DNA of 34,896 nt from an uncultured Oscillospiraceae bacterium (GCA_947630375.1 CANRHH010000026.1:1-34896), one strand, 5' to 3'; numbered from the stretch's first letter, positions 13,046 to 20,735 are shown. Notes: generated by a model from the letters alone, not told the origin. Numbers and translations are program-made.

Positions 13046-13330
13046 TCACTCTTTAGGATTCTGAAGCCACTCCATAATAGCCGACGCTATGGGAAGGTCG
13101 AGAGCTTGCATATAACGTACTGCATCTTCAAATTTTACTCCGTGTTTATTTTTCTCAGCGCGTGCAATTTTTTGAACGTCTACATTTACAATTTCTGACA
13201 GGTTTTCCTGGGAAAACTTCTGCCCTATGCGTTCCTCTCTAAGCTTTTTCGCAAGCATCAAACGGATTTCTTCCGCATCAGTTAATTTCTCTCGCCTTTT
13301 TTCAGATAGTGAGAACGGGAAATATTTCAA
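13046..13330 (-). CDS. XRE-family HTH regulator
   Basis: 94 residues with an HTH at about 25-75: LAKKLREERIGQKFSQENLS, EIVNVDVQKIARAEKNKHGV. TTG start at 13330, whose first bases overlap the stop of a 17-codon ORF as TTGA, so translational coupling is likely. A start at the internal Met in RLMLAKKL is also possible. It is preceded by a 300-base leader with an attenuator-like structure and the promoter at 13641-13669. It probably regulates element maintenance or transfer. Confidence 0.78.
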   Translation of the reverse strand: MKYFPFSLSEKRREKLTDAEEIRLMLAKKLREERIGQKFSQENLSEIVNVDVQKIARAEKNKHGVKFEDAVRYMQALDLPIASAIMEWLQNPKE

Positions 13331-13380
13331 TTAAGCCTGTCTGCTGGAGGTTGGCCAACGCATATAGGGAAAACGCACAT
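13327..13380 (-). CDS. 17-residue leader ORF coupled to the regulator
   Basis: MCVFPICVGQPPADRLN, with AAGGAG eight bases before the ATG at 13378-13380. Its TGA overlaps the TTG start of the XRE gene. The segment TGCGTTTTCCCTATA repeats part of the upstream attenuator (around 13561-13575). It may be a leader peptide; it is too short for certainty. Confidence 0.45.
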   Translation of the reverse strand: MCVFPICVGQPPADRLN

Positions 13381-13535
13381 TGGCCTCACTCCTTATACAG
13401 TATTTTGCCAGGGGAAAGTGGATGACCTACCACAGAGGGCGAGTATATATACTCGCAGCGGATAGTTGGACGCACATGACGAACAAAGAAGCGGCCAACA
13501 CCAGCGCGACAGACGTTTTCTCCTTTGAAGAAAAC

Positions 13536-13579
13536 AAAAAAAGACAGACATCCTCCCTCTGTATAGGGAAAACGTCTGT
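13536..13579 (-). terminator. Attenuator terminator in the regulator leader
   Basis: On the minus strand ACAGAC (13574-13579), an inner CCCT/AGGG stem, GTCTGT (13544-13549), then C and seven Ts (13536-13542). The first arm, extended as ACAGACGTTTTC (13568-13579), can pair instead with GAAAACGTCTGT (complement of 13509-13520), giving an antiterminator. Confidence 0.65.
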
Positions 13580-13640
13580 TAAATCGCTGGATGTATATAT
13601 AAAATTGCTATGGTACTTTATCTTCTTTACTTATACTTAC

Positions 13641-13669
13641 ATTATACAACATGCCCAGAAAAAAAGCAA
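13641..13669 (-). promoter_or_regulatory. Leftward promoter of the element's rep-side genes
   Basis: Minus strand TTGCTT (13664-13669), 17 bases, TATAAT (13641-13646). Confidence 0.7.
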
Positions 13670-13734
13670 GTGCGTCTCAATGATTTTTTAAATTGCAAAC
13701 ATTAGTAACCGCAAAGCCATAAAGCAATTAAGTG

Positions 13735-13763
13735 TTGACATTAACAGCAATTTGCTTTATTAT
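13735..13763 (+). promoter_or_regulatory. Promoter of the regulator-recombinase operon
   Basis: TTGACA (13735-13740), 17 bases, TATTAT (13758-13763). AAGCAATT and AATTTGCTT flank the -35 region as an inverted repeat, a plausible operator for the regulator it drives. Confidence 0.75.
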
Positions 13764-13794
13764 AGATATATCAAAAAAAGGGGGGGACTTTGTT

Positions 13795-14169
13795 ATGAAA
13801 GAGCTTATTGCCGAACGGCTTAAATCTTTGAGACTTGGAGCCCATTTATCCCAAACAAAAATGGCGGAAATTGTGGGGACACAGCAATCTTCCATTTATC
13901 GCTATGAGCAAGGGCGGGCAGTTCCGGTGCCGGAGATTTTTGTCAGATACGCAGACTATTTCGATGTATCTATGGACTATCTATACGGGCGGACAAACGA
14001 ACCACGGGGAAAACTGTACGAGTACAAGCCTAAATTATTTTACGATAAAGCCAAGGACAATAAGGAAATGCGGGAGTTTATAGATATGTGCTTTGACCCT
14101 AATTCTGCTGTGAACGAACGCTTAAAGGAAGTTTTGCTTAACATGATGAAAGGGGAAAGCAAAGAATGA
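13795..14169 (+). CDS. XRE-family regulator upstream of the recombinase
   Basis: 124 residues. HTH at 5-60: LSQTKMAEIVGTQQSSIYRY, EQGRAVPVPEIFVRYADYFD, followed by the common SMDYLYGRTN ending and a 60-residue helical tail. The ATG at 13795 is preceded by GGGGGGGAC, a usable but unusual ribosome binding site. Its stop overlaps the recombinase start (ATGA at 14166-14169), so it probably controls recombinase expression as well as its own. Confidence 0.85.
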   Translation: MKELIAERLKSLRLGAHLSQTKMAEIVGTQQSSIYRYEQGRAVPVPEIFVRYADYFDVSMDYLYGRTNEPRGKLYEYKPKLFYDKAKDNKEMREFIDMCFDPNSAVNERLKEVLLNMMKGESKE

Positions 14170-15743
14170 AGGCGGTTATATATGCCCGTTATTCCAGCGA
14201 TAACCAGCGGGAAGAAAGTATAGAGGGCCAAATTAGAGAATGTACGGCATATTGTGAAAAGAACAGCATCACAATTTTAAACACCTATATTGATAGGGCT
14301 TTATCTGCTAAGACCGACAACAGGCCCGATTTTCAGCGCATGATCAGAGAAAGCGCCAAAGGGCAATTTGATTTAATCGTCGTATGGAAGTTAGACCGCT
14401 TTGCCAGAAACCGCTATGACAGCGCCCATTACAAGGCCCTGCTGAAAAAGTACGGTGTCAAAGTGCTGTCTGCCACAGAAAACATTTCAGACGGGCCGGA
14501 AGGTATCATATTGGAATCTATGTTGGAGGGGATGGCGGAATACTACTCAGCCGAATTATCGGAAAAGGTTATTCGGGGTCATACGGAAAATGCGCTTAAA
14601 TGCAAGTATAACGGGGGAACTCCTACTTTCGGCTATGTAATAGATAAGGACAAGCTATATCAAATCGACGCGCACACGGCCCCTGTTGTGCTGGAGATGT
14701 TTACCCGATATGACAGCGGGGCGACCATGAAAGAAATCGCGGAATATCTGACCAACACACAGATCAAAGGAGCGAGAGGCGGTAAGACAGACCTGAACTT
14801 TGTTTCCGGGGTCCTGCATAACAGAAAATATATAGGTGAGTACCGATATAGAGATATTTTGGTGCCTGGAGGCATCCCCGCCATTATCCCGCAGGATTTG
14901 TTTGACCGGGTACAGGAACGGATGGAGAAGAACAAGAAAGCCCCGTCCAGACACAAGGCAGAGGACGACTATCTCTTAACGACAAAACTGTTTTGCGGAA
15001 CGTGTGGAGCCATGATGGTCGGAGAGAGTGGAACCAGCAGCACACAGCGCAAATATCGTTATTATCGCTGTGTAAATAGCAAGAAAAGGCATGTGTGTAC
15101 TGCCAAGCATAAAAGCGTTAAGAAGCTTCCTCTTGAAAACGCTGTTGTGCAGGCCGTCATGGCAAAAATAATGGATGACCACTTTGTAGAGTACATAGCT
15201 GACAAGGTGATGGAAATTCAAAGCAGAGAGAGCAGCATACTCCCGGCACTTCGGAAGCAACTGGAAGAAACCGAGCGCGGTATCACAAACATGCTCAACG
15301 CTATTCAGATGGGAATAATCAACGCCTCTACAAAGCAACGGCTTGACGAGTTGGAGGAACACAAGAAGGAACTTGAAATCCAAATCATTCAAGAGAAAAT
15401 GAAACGTCCACAGCTTTCCCGTGAAGAAGTTGTATGGTGGCTGTGCCGTTTCCGGAAACTGAATGTAAAAAAGCAGGAGGAGCGCCGGAAGCTTATTGAC
15501 AGCTTTGTAAACTCCGTAACGATTTATGATGAGTATATTTTGATTACCTTTAATTATAAAGACGGAGCAGAAACGGTACCTTTTTCTAAAATCGAAAGTT
15601 CGGATTTATCATCTCCCGGTGGACCAAGCATCAGAGGCAGGAGCCATGCTCCTGCCTCTGATGCTTTATTGGGGATAGCACCGAACGCCCCACAGCGTCA
15701 GAACAACACCATCGGGTCAGCGGACACCGCTTGCGGCGTCTGA
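14166..15743 (+). CDS. Large serine recombinase
   Basis: 525 residues. Resolvase domain with YARYSSDNQREESIEGQI (catalytic Ser at residue 10 or 11), the conserved Arg-containing WKLDRFARNRYD, then a Recombinase domain (NGGTPTFGYVID), the zinc ribbon CGTCGAMM...CVN..KRHVC and a coiled coil. It mediates integration and excision of the element. The last about 40 residues, from SSPGGP on, are encoded by the GGACCAA core and the flanking terminator stems, so the natural C terminus of the excised form should differ. It overlaps the upstream regulator by four bases. Confidence 0.92.
   Translation: MKAVIYARYSSDNQREESIEGQIRECTAYCEKNSITILNTYIDRALSAKTDNRPDFQRMIRESAKGQFDLIVVWKLDRFARNRYDSAHYKALLKKYGVKVLSATENISDGPEGIILESMLEGMAEYYSAELSEKVIRGHTENALKCKYNGGTPTFGYVIDKDKLYQIDAHTAPVVLEMFTRYDSGATMKEIAEYLTNTQIKGARGGKTDLNFVSGVLHNRKYIGEYRYRDILVPGGIPAIIPQDLFDRVQERMEKNKKAPSRHKAEDDYLLTTKLFCGTCGAMMVGESGTSSTQRKYRYYRCVNSKKRHVCTAKHKSVKKLPLENAVVQAVMAKIMDDHFVEYIADKVMEIQSRESSILPALRKQLEETERGITNMLNAIQMGIINASTKQRLDELEEHKKELEIQIIQEKMKRPQLSREEVVWWLCRFRKLNVKKQEERRKLIDSFVNSVTIYDEYILITFNYKDGAETVPFSKIESSDLSSPGGPSIRGRSHAPASDALLGIAPNAPQRQNNTIGSADTACGV
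15621..15627 (+). repeat. GGACCAA core at the right junction of the CRESS element
   Basis: The same seven bases end both tRNA 3'-end copies at 8684-8690 and 8842-8848. The sequence after this copy is a tRNA-type terminator like the one following copy 1; the sequence before it does not form a tRNA arm. That is the pattern expected for attR of an element inserted at 8842-8848. Confidence 0.65.
15627..15665 (+). terminator. 18-bp perfect terminator stem after the right core
   Basis: AGCATCAGAGGCAGGAGC-CAT-GCTCCTGCCTCTGATGCT then TTATTGGGGA. It aligns with 8690-8737 stem by stem, and the following GGGGA...GAACGCC also matches, so both descend from one tRNA terminator. Confidence 0.85.
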
Positions 15744-15763
15744 CCCGATGGTGTTGTTCTTCC
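15700..15763 (+). terminator. 21-bp perfect hairpin after the recombinase
   Basis: AGAACAACACCATCGGGTCAG (15700-15720) pairs fully with 15740-15760, with a 19-base loop and TCCTTTC following. Confidence 0.8.
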
Positions 15764-15879
15764 TTTCTCCATCTTTTTCCGTCCTCCCTTGATTGCCGGG
15801 ACGGCGTCATGAGGCGGGGCGGGACCTCCCGGTATAGCAAAGCGTGGCCTTTTGTTTTTTGTGGGAAATCCTGTATTCC

Positions 15880-15908
15880 TTGCCATTTTCGCTTCCGTGT
15901 GATACTAT
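15880..15908 (+). promoter_or_regulatory. Promoter of the sigma/TerY-P operon
   Basis: TTGCCA (15880-15885), 17 bases, TACTAT (15903-15908). It is the only good promoter before the operon that ends at 25380. Confidence 0.65.
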
Positions 15909-15966
15909 AAAAATTACAAATATATCCCCTATTAAAAAATTTTTTCGCTCCGGTAAAACCGAATGC

Positions 15967-15994
15967 CCTCCTGCCTTGTCAATATGGCAGGAGG
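15967..15994 (+). promoter_or_regulatory. Hairpin that sequesters the first ribosome binding site
   Basis: CCTCCTGCC (15967-15975) pairs perfectly with GGCAGGAGG (15986-15994), which is itself the Shine-Dalgarno of the 16003 ORF. A nine-pair GC-rich stem with a 10-base loop should block initiation until it is opened. Confidence 0.8.
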
Positions 15995-16002
15995 TAATGA
16001 AA

Positions 16003-16179
16003 ATGGAAAACAAAAAGGCAAGCTTCCGGGAATTTTTCAAGGAGCTGATAAACCAGATCATCCTCGCTCCGCCGCAGGTACAGATGCTCCGGGAGAGGAT
16101 CAACAAGGCGTTCGCGGCAAAGGCCGCGGGCGCGCAGGGAAAATCCGGTGTCAGAGAAAGAAGGGATACGGAATGGTGA
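16003..16179 (+). CDS. 58-residue leader protein of the sigma operon
   Basis: Basic, 58 residues, starting MENKKASFREFFKELINQII and containing LRERINKAFAAKAAGA. The ATG at 16003 sits eight bases from AGGAGG; an ATG at 15997 is too close to it. Its stop overlaps the sigma factor start (16173), so opening the hairpin at 15967-15994 would allow translation of both by coupling. No known family. It could be a small regulator of the sigma factor or only a coupling ORF. Confidence 0.65.
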   Translation: MENKKASFREFFKELINQIILAPPQVQMLRERINKAFAAKAAGAQGKSGVRERRDTEW

Positions 16180-18542
16180 CATGTAAACAGTGCGGGGCGG
16201 CGCTGGAGCCCAAAGCCCTTATATGCGTAAAATGCGGATATTTACAGGAAGGCGGCCAAAAGCTGGTCGCGGACGCGAGAGGCGGAGATCAGGACGCCAT
16301 ATCAGAGCTGTATAACCTGACGTATAACACGGTTTACCGCTCGGTCAGGTTCGTCGTTAAGGATGAATACGAGGCCATGGACATCACGCAGGACAGCTAC
16401 GTGAAGGCGTTCTCCTCCCTGGCGCAGCTCAGAGAGCCCGCGCAGTTTCAGGCGTGGTTGAAGCAGATCGCCATAAACACGGCCAAGAACTGGCTGAAAA
16501 AGAAAAAGCCCGTTCTGTTCACCGACCTGGAGTATGAGGACGGCGACACGTCCCTGTACTTTGAGGACGACCGGATGGAGGCTCTGCCCGACGAGGTCGT
16601 TGACCGGAAAGAGACGTCCCGGCTGATCAACGTCATTATGGACGAGCTCCCGGAAGACCAGCGCCTGGCCGCCGTTATGTATTATTACCACGAGATGAGC
16701 GTTCGGGATATCGCGGCCGCCATGGGCTGTTCGGAAAACACGGTAAAGAGCCGCCTGAACTACGCCAGGAGGAAGATCGAGCTTCAGGTCAGGAAGCTGG
16801 CCGAGGAGGACACGAGGCTCTTCTCCGTGGCTCCTGTCGCGTTCCTGCGGCTGCTGCTCAAGACCGCCGAAACGCAGGCCGCGGAACAGTCCGCCGCGCT
16901 TATGCCGGGCGCGGCCGCGGCTGCCGGCCATGCGGCCGGGTCAACGCAGGCGGGCGCCGCCGTCAAAGGGACGGCCAGAGCCGGGGCCCGCGGCGGTGCC
17001 CATGCCGCCGCGAAAACGGGAAGCCATGCCGCGGCCAAAGCGGGGACTCACGCCGGGGCCGGTGCCGCCGCCAAAGCGGCCGGCGGCGCGGCGGCGAAGG
17101 CCGTAGGCGCCAAGGTGGCCGCCGGCATCGTGACGGTCGCCCTCTTGGGCGGAGGCGTGGCGGCCGCCGTCACGAACAGGCCGGAAGCAGCGCCGCCGGC
17201 GGAACAGCCTGTGGCCGTGGAGGAAACGCTGCCTGAGGAGACCGCGCAGGGGGAGAGCACGGCGGCGCCTGCGCCAGGTCTGCGCGAGCAGGCATACCAA
17301 CAGGTGCTGGACAGCTACGCCGCGCTGTATCTGGCCGACGACGGCGCGTTTAACGCCGCCGCGGGCACCGAAGCGGATCCCTACGCGCTGACAGAGGGCT
17401 CCGCCATGGTGGTTGCCCGTCTTTACGGGGGCAGCTTCGCCTACACCTACTACGACGTGGATCACAACGGTTCGCAGGAGCTGCTCATCGGGCTCGACGA
17501 CAACTATAACGACCGGCCGCAGCCGGTGGGGATATACACCTTTGACGGGGAAAAGGCGGTGCAGGGCGTACAGGAGCCCGCGCTCGGCGAACGGGCCCGG
17601 CTCCATGTTCTGGCGGACGGCGGGCTGTATATCGAGGGCTCCTCGGGGTATAACACGGGCGACGTAGCGCTGTCGCGGATCGGGGAGGACGGATACACGG
17701 TGGAGCAGATCTTCCATTACGCCTACCTTATGGAGGACGCGGGTACTACCTATTCCAGCAGCGACGGCGCGGAGACCCTCAGCGAAGAGGCTTTCCGGCA
17801 GCGTATGCCGGACAGCCCCGAGGTGACGGACTTCGACTGGCAGCCGCTGATCGCAGGCAGCGAGGAACCGCCCCAGGCGCCGGCGGAGCCGGAAACGCCG
17901 GCCCCGGTGGTGCGGCGTGACCCGGAGCAGATCCCCGCGGCGTATGAGAGCGTGATCGCCCAGTATGCGGCCGCCTGCGGCAGCGCCTCCTTCCTTGAGG
18001 CCACGGAGGGCGACCCCATGATAGAGACGGACTTTTCCGCCTCTCCTGACTATCCGGACGTGAATACCCGGCTGCTCAGGGACTTTCACCGCAGCGCGGC
18101 CGCCGGCACGGCGCAGAGCTTTTTCTATGCCTATGTGGACATAGACGGAAACGGCGTAAGTGAGCTGCTGATCGGGCAGGGCAGCGGCGATGGCATCGGG
18201 ATCAAAGAGGTCTATACCTATGACGGACAGCGGGCCGTATGGGCTACCTCCGAACCGGGCGACAGAATAGCCGACGGCTTTGTCCTGTACGAGGACGGGC
18301 ATATGCTGGACGCGGGCTTTTCCCCCAGCGCCCGGTGGTACAGGATCCTGTACCGCATCGGCGGGGACGGCTTTACCCTGGAGGAGGAGTTTTTCTATTA
18401 CAGAGAGCTGGAGAATGAGGGCGATTATACCGACATGCGGCTCCAGAGCTTCAAGGTGCCGGAGCAGCTGTACCAGTCCCAGCTGCCGGCGTGCCCGGCA
18501 TTTACCGATATCAACTGGCAGCCGCTGTATACGGTGGGCTGA
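16173..18542 (+). CDS. Membrane-bound ECF sigma factor with zinc ribbon and two ectodomains
   Basis: 789 residues, far longer than the usual about 180 for ECF sigma factors. Zinc ribbon C4-x2-C7...C18-x2-C21; sigma region 2 (about 30-105, with YEAMDITQDSYVKAF); region 4 (about 155-212, with LPEDQRLAAVMYYYHEMSVR and CSENTVKSRLNYARRKIE); an Ala/Gly-rich linker with AAAK-type repeats; a membrane segment near 311-335; then two related outside domains, each with a D-x-D-x-N-G...ELLIG motif (near 428 and 655), which may bind calcium. The layout implies sensing outside and sigma release inside, probably by proteolysis; that step is inferred. First large gene of the operon. No anti-sigma gene is adjacent. 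Confidence 0.85.
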   Translation: MVTCKQCGAALEPKALICVKCGYLQEGGQKLVADARGGDQDAISELYNLTYNTVYRSVRFVVKDEYEAMDITQDSYVKAFSSLAQLREPAQFQAWLKQIAINTAKNWLKKKKPVLFTDLEYEDGDTSLYFEDDRMEALPDEVVDRKETSRLINVIMDELPEDQRLAAVMYYYHEMSVRDIAAAMGCSENTVKSRLNYARRKIELQVRKLAEEDTRLFSVAPVAFLRLLLKTAETQAAEQSAALMPGAAAAAGHAAGSTQAGAAVKGTARAGARGGAHAAAKTGSHAAAKAGTHAGAGAAAKAAGGAAAKAVGAKVAAGIVTVALLGGGVAAAVTNRPEAAPPAEQPVAVEETLPEETAQGESTAAPAPGLREQAYQQVLDSYAALYLADDGAFNAAAGTEADPYALTEGSAMVVARLYGGSFAYTYYDVDHNGSQELLIGLDDNYNDRPQPVGIYTFDGEKAVQGVQEPALGERARLHVLADGGLYIEGSSGYNTGDVALSRIGEDGYTVEQIFHYAYLMEDAGTTYSSSDGAETLSEEAFRQRMPDSPEVTDFDWQPLIAGSEEPPQAPAEPETPAPVVRRDPEQIPAAYESVIAQYAAACGSASFLEATEGDPMIETDFSASPDYPDVNTRLLRDFHRSAAAGTAQSFFYAYVDIDGNGVSELLIGQGSGDGIGIKEVYTYDGQRAVWATSEPGDRIADGFVLYEDGHMLDAGFSPSARWYRILYRIGGDGFTLEEEFFYYRELENEGDYTDMRLQSFKVPEQLYQSQLPACPAFTDINWQPLYTVG

Positions 18543-18569
18543 GAACACAGATAAAGGAGGATAACAGAT

Positions 18570-20696
18570 ATGGATTACCGCCTGATGACGGATGAAGAAT
18601 TGGAAGAACTGGACGCGGCGGGAGACCCGGAGGCTCTAAAGGAGCTTGAACGGCGCATGGCGGACCGGAACGAGGACCGCGGCAGCGCGCCGGAGGACGG
18701 ATACGACGCATCGGAGGAGGCGGGCGGCGCGCCGGACCGGTGGACCGCCGCGCCCCCGGCCCCCTTTGCGGGCGGAAACTTCCTCAACTGGAAGCGGGAA
18801 TATGACCGGGGCGCGTACAGCGGCGGCGCTTCGATGGTTTTGCTGCGCGGGGAGATGGAACGGGGCAACCCCTTTGCCGGGTATGTGCTTGCCGGGAAGT
18901 TTTTGGGCAGCGGCGACCCGGGGGATGCGGCCGCGGCGGTGGACCTGCTTGTCCAGGTCCGCGACCTGCTCACGGCGGCCATAACGGACTACCGGGAGGC
19001 GGCGGCCCCCCTGTTGGCGGATACGCTGGGCGCCCTCGGCGCTCAGTATGAGCGCGGCGTGTCGGGCACGATAAACGCGGGGAAGGACCTGCTGCACGAA
19101 GCTTTTCTCTGCTACAGCAACGCCTTTGAGCTGGACCCGGCAACGGCCCCGGCGCTGGTGCGCTGCTATGAGGAGGGCATAGGCGTACAGCGGGATGAGG
19201 AAAAGGCTTTCCAGGTGCGCCGGCTGGCCGCGAAGCATGGCGGCGCGGAGCAGCGCATAGACCTGGCGCTGTACTGTGTGGACAGGCAGAAGGGCAGGGC
19301 CATCAGCGTGGAGGCCCTGCAGAACGTGCTTGCCGCCGGCGATATCGACAGTCTGCCCGGTGTTCGCGCCGCGGCCAGGATCCTTCTGGCCGCTATGAAC
19401 GAGCCCGACGCCTACGGCCGCCCTATCCCCGTAGAGGAAGCGAAGCAGGAGCTGCTGGGCGCGGCCAGCGGGGGCAGCAGCTGGGCGTGTCTGCTGGTCG
19501 CCAGATTCTGCGCCAACTATGGTGACGCTGTCTCGTATCTTTACAGCGGCAGCCGGGGCCGGGAGACACTGGGCGCGGAGCGGTGCGCCGCCGCGCTGGA
19601 GAAGAAGCGGCAGGAGAAGGCCGCCGAGGAACAGCGGCTCAAGCGGGAGGCCGAGGAAGAGGCCCGGCGCCGGGAGGCCGAGGAACAGCGGCGCAGGTGG
19701 GAGGCCGAGGAAGAGGCCCGGCGTCAGGCGGCTGAGGAGCAGCGGCGCAGGGAGGAGGCCGAAGAAGAGGCCCGGCGTCAGGCGGCCGAGGAGAGGGAGG
19801 CGCGGATAAAGGCGATCGTAAAAAAATTCCTGCCGTTTGGCATCGCGGCAGTTGCGGTGCTCGCGGCGGTGTCCCTCTATAATATCATCTCCAGCGCGGT
19901 GATCGCCCACAGATCCCCTCTGGATTATATTTCCCCGGGTACATATTACGGAGAATACCTTCCAAGGGACTTCTGGCACAATAAGTATCAGATGGAAAAG
20001 CTGGTGGTGACGGAACATGAAAACGCCGAAGGAGGTGTCAGCGTAAGCCTACAGACAGTAGATTTTCCGTCTGAATATACGGGACTGGACTCCAGCAGCG
20101 AGAAGGGCACGATAAAAAACGAAAAGGGGAAGCTGTATTATTATTATGGAACCGCTTACAGGTACAGCTATTCCTTCACGGTGAGAGAGCATGGCGTTGT
20201 GGACATGTTCGACAGAGACGGCGAGTTTGTAACAACGCTCTATAAAGACGGAGAGGAGGCAAACGAAAAAGAGCTTGCCCGCTTCAGGGAGAGCTTCAAC
20301 GGCTGTCTCACCGATTTAGTCCCGGAGGATGTCTCATACTGGCTGCGCATCTGCTCAAACGCCTCCGGAAATACCATCCAGTTATCTGACGGAAAAGAAT
20401 ACAACAACGGCATCTGCCTGACAGGCTTTTCCGGAGAGGCAACATACCGGCTGGACGGCCAGTATACGGAGCTTGAATTTACTCTGGGCATGGCGTTTGG
20501 CAGCAAATACGGCGGGACAGTGACGTTTTCCGCGGACGGGGAGCCCATCGAGGGGGCTGAGTTCCACGCGGGGAGTGACCCGGAGACCCTGAAGGTGGAC
20601 GTGAGCGGGGTCGACGAGCTGACGATTGTATTGAATGAAAACGGCTGGTTTAACAGCATGCCGATCATCGCCCTGGCGGATCTGAAGCTGACGTGA
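18570..20696 (+). CDS. Sel1-like / coiled-coil / TM / NPCBM protein
   Basis: 708 residues. A helical N-terminal region with Sel1-like repeats (residues 80-345; for example ALVRCYEEGIGVQRDEEKAF) should be cytosolic. A charged coiled coil of EEEARRREAEEQ-type repeats (about 345-415) leads to one membrane segment (LPFGIAAVAVLAAVSLYNII, about 422-441). The outside part ends with an NPCBM-like carbohydrate-binding domain (NGICLTGFSGEATYRLDGQY to the end). The ATG has AAGGAGG upstream. It may link an outside ligand to the kinase/phosphatase genes that follow. Partners are inferred from the operon only. Confidence 0.75.
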   Translation: MDYRLMTDEELEELDAAGDPEALKELERRMADRNEDRGSAPEDGYDASEEAGGAPDRWTAAPPAPFAGGNFLNWKREYDRGAYSGGASMVLLRGEMERGNPFAGYVLAGKFLGSGDPGDAAAAVDLLVQVRDLLTAAITDYREAAAPLLADTLGALGAQYERGVSGTINAGKDLLHEAFLCYSNAFELDPATAPALVRCYEEGIGVQRDEEKAFQVRRLAAKHGGAEQRIDLALYCVDRQKGRAISVEALQNVLAAGDIDSLPGVRAAARILLAAMNEPDAYGRPIPVEEAKQELLGAASGGSSWACLLVARFCANYGDAVSYLYSGSRGRETLGAERCAAALEKKRQEKAAEEQRLKREAEEEARRREAEEQRRRWEAEEEARRQAAEEQRRREEAEEEARRQAAEEREARIKAIVKKFLPFGIAAVAVLAAVSLYNIISSAVIAHRSPLDYISPGTYYGEYLPRDFWHNKYQMEKLVVTEHENAEGGVSVSLQTVDFPSEYTGLDSSSEKGTIKNEKGKLYYYYGTAYRYSYSFTVREHGVVDMFDRDGEFVTTLYKDGEEANEKELARFRESFNGCLTDLVPEDVSYWLRICSNASGNTIQLSDGKEYNNGICLTGFSGEATYRLDGQYTELEFTLGMAFGSKYGGTVTFSADGEPIEGAEFHAGSDPETLKVDVSGVDELTIVLNENGWFNSMPIIALADLKLT

Positions 20697-20735
20697 TCCC
20701 GTCCCGGGCACACACGGAAAGAGAGGAGAGAAAGA

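Larger units (their letters stand above)
13331..13794. other. Leader and intergenic region between two regulators
   Basis: 464 bases with only the 17-codon ORF. It holds a leftward promoter (13641-13669), mutually exclusive hairpins (13509-13579), an 18-bp perfect palindrome GCGAGTATATATACTCGC (13439-13456) and a rightward promoter (13735-13763). Confidence 0.75.

Noticed and set aside
13380-13691. 103-codon rightward ORF between the two XRE genes
   Set aside because: TTG start without a ribosome binding site, and it runs across the leader hairpins, the palindrome and an opposing promoter. The composition is not protein-like.
16941-18548. Long leftward ORF opposite the sigma factor gene
   Set aside because: A mirror of GC-rich codons in the real gene; the forward frame has clear sigma, TM and ectodomain features.
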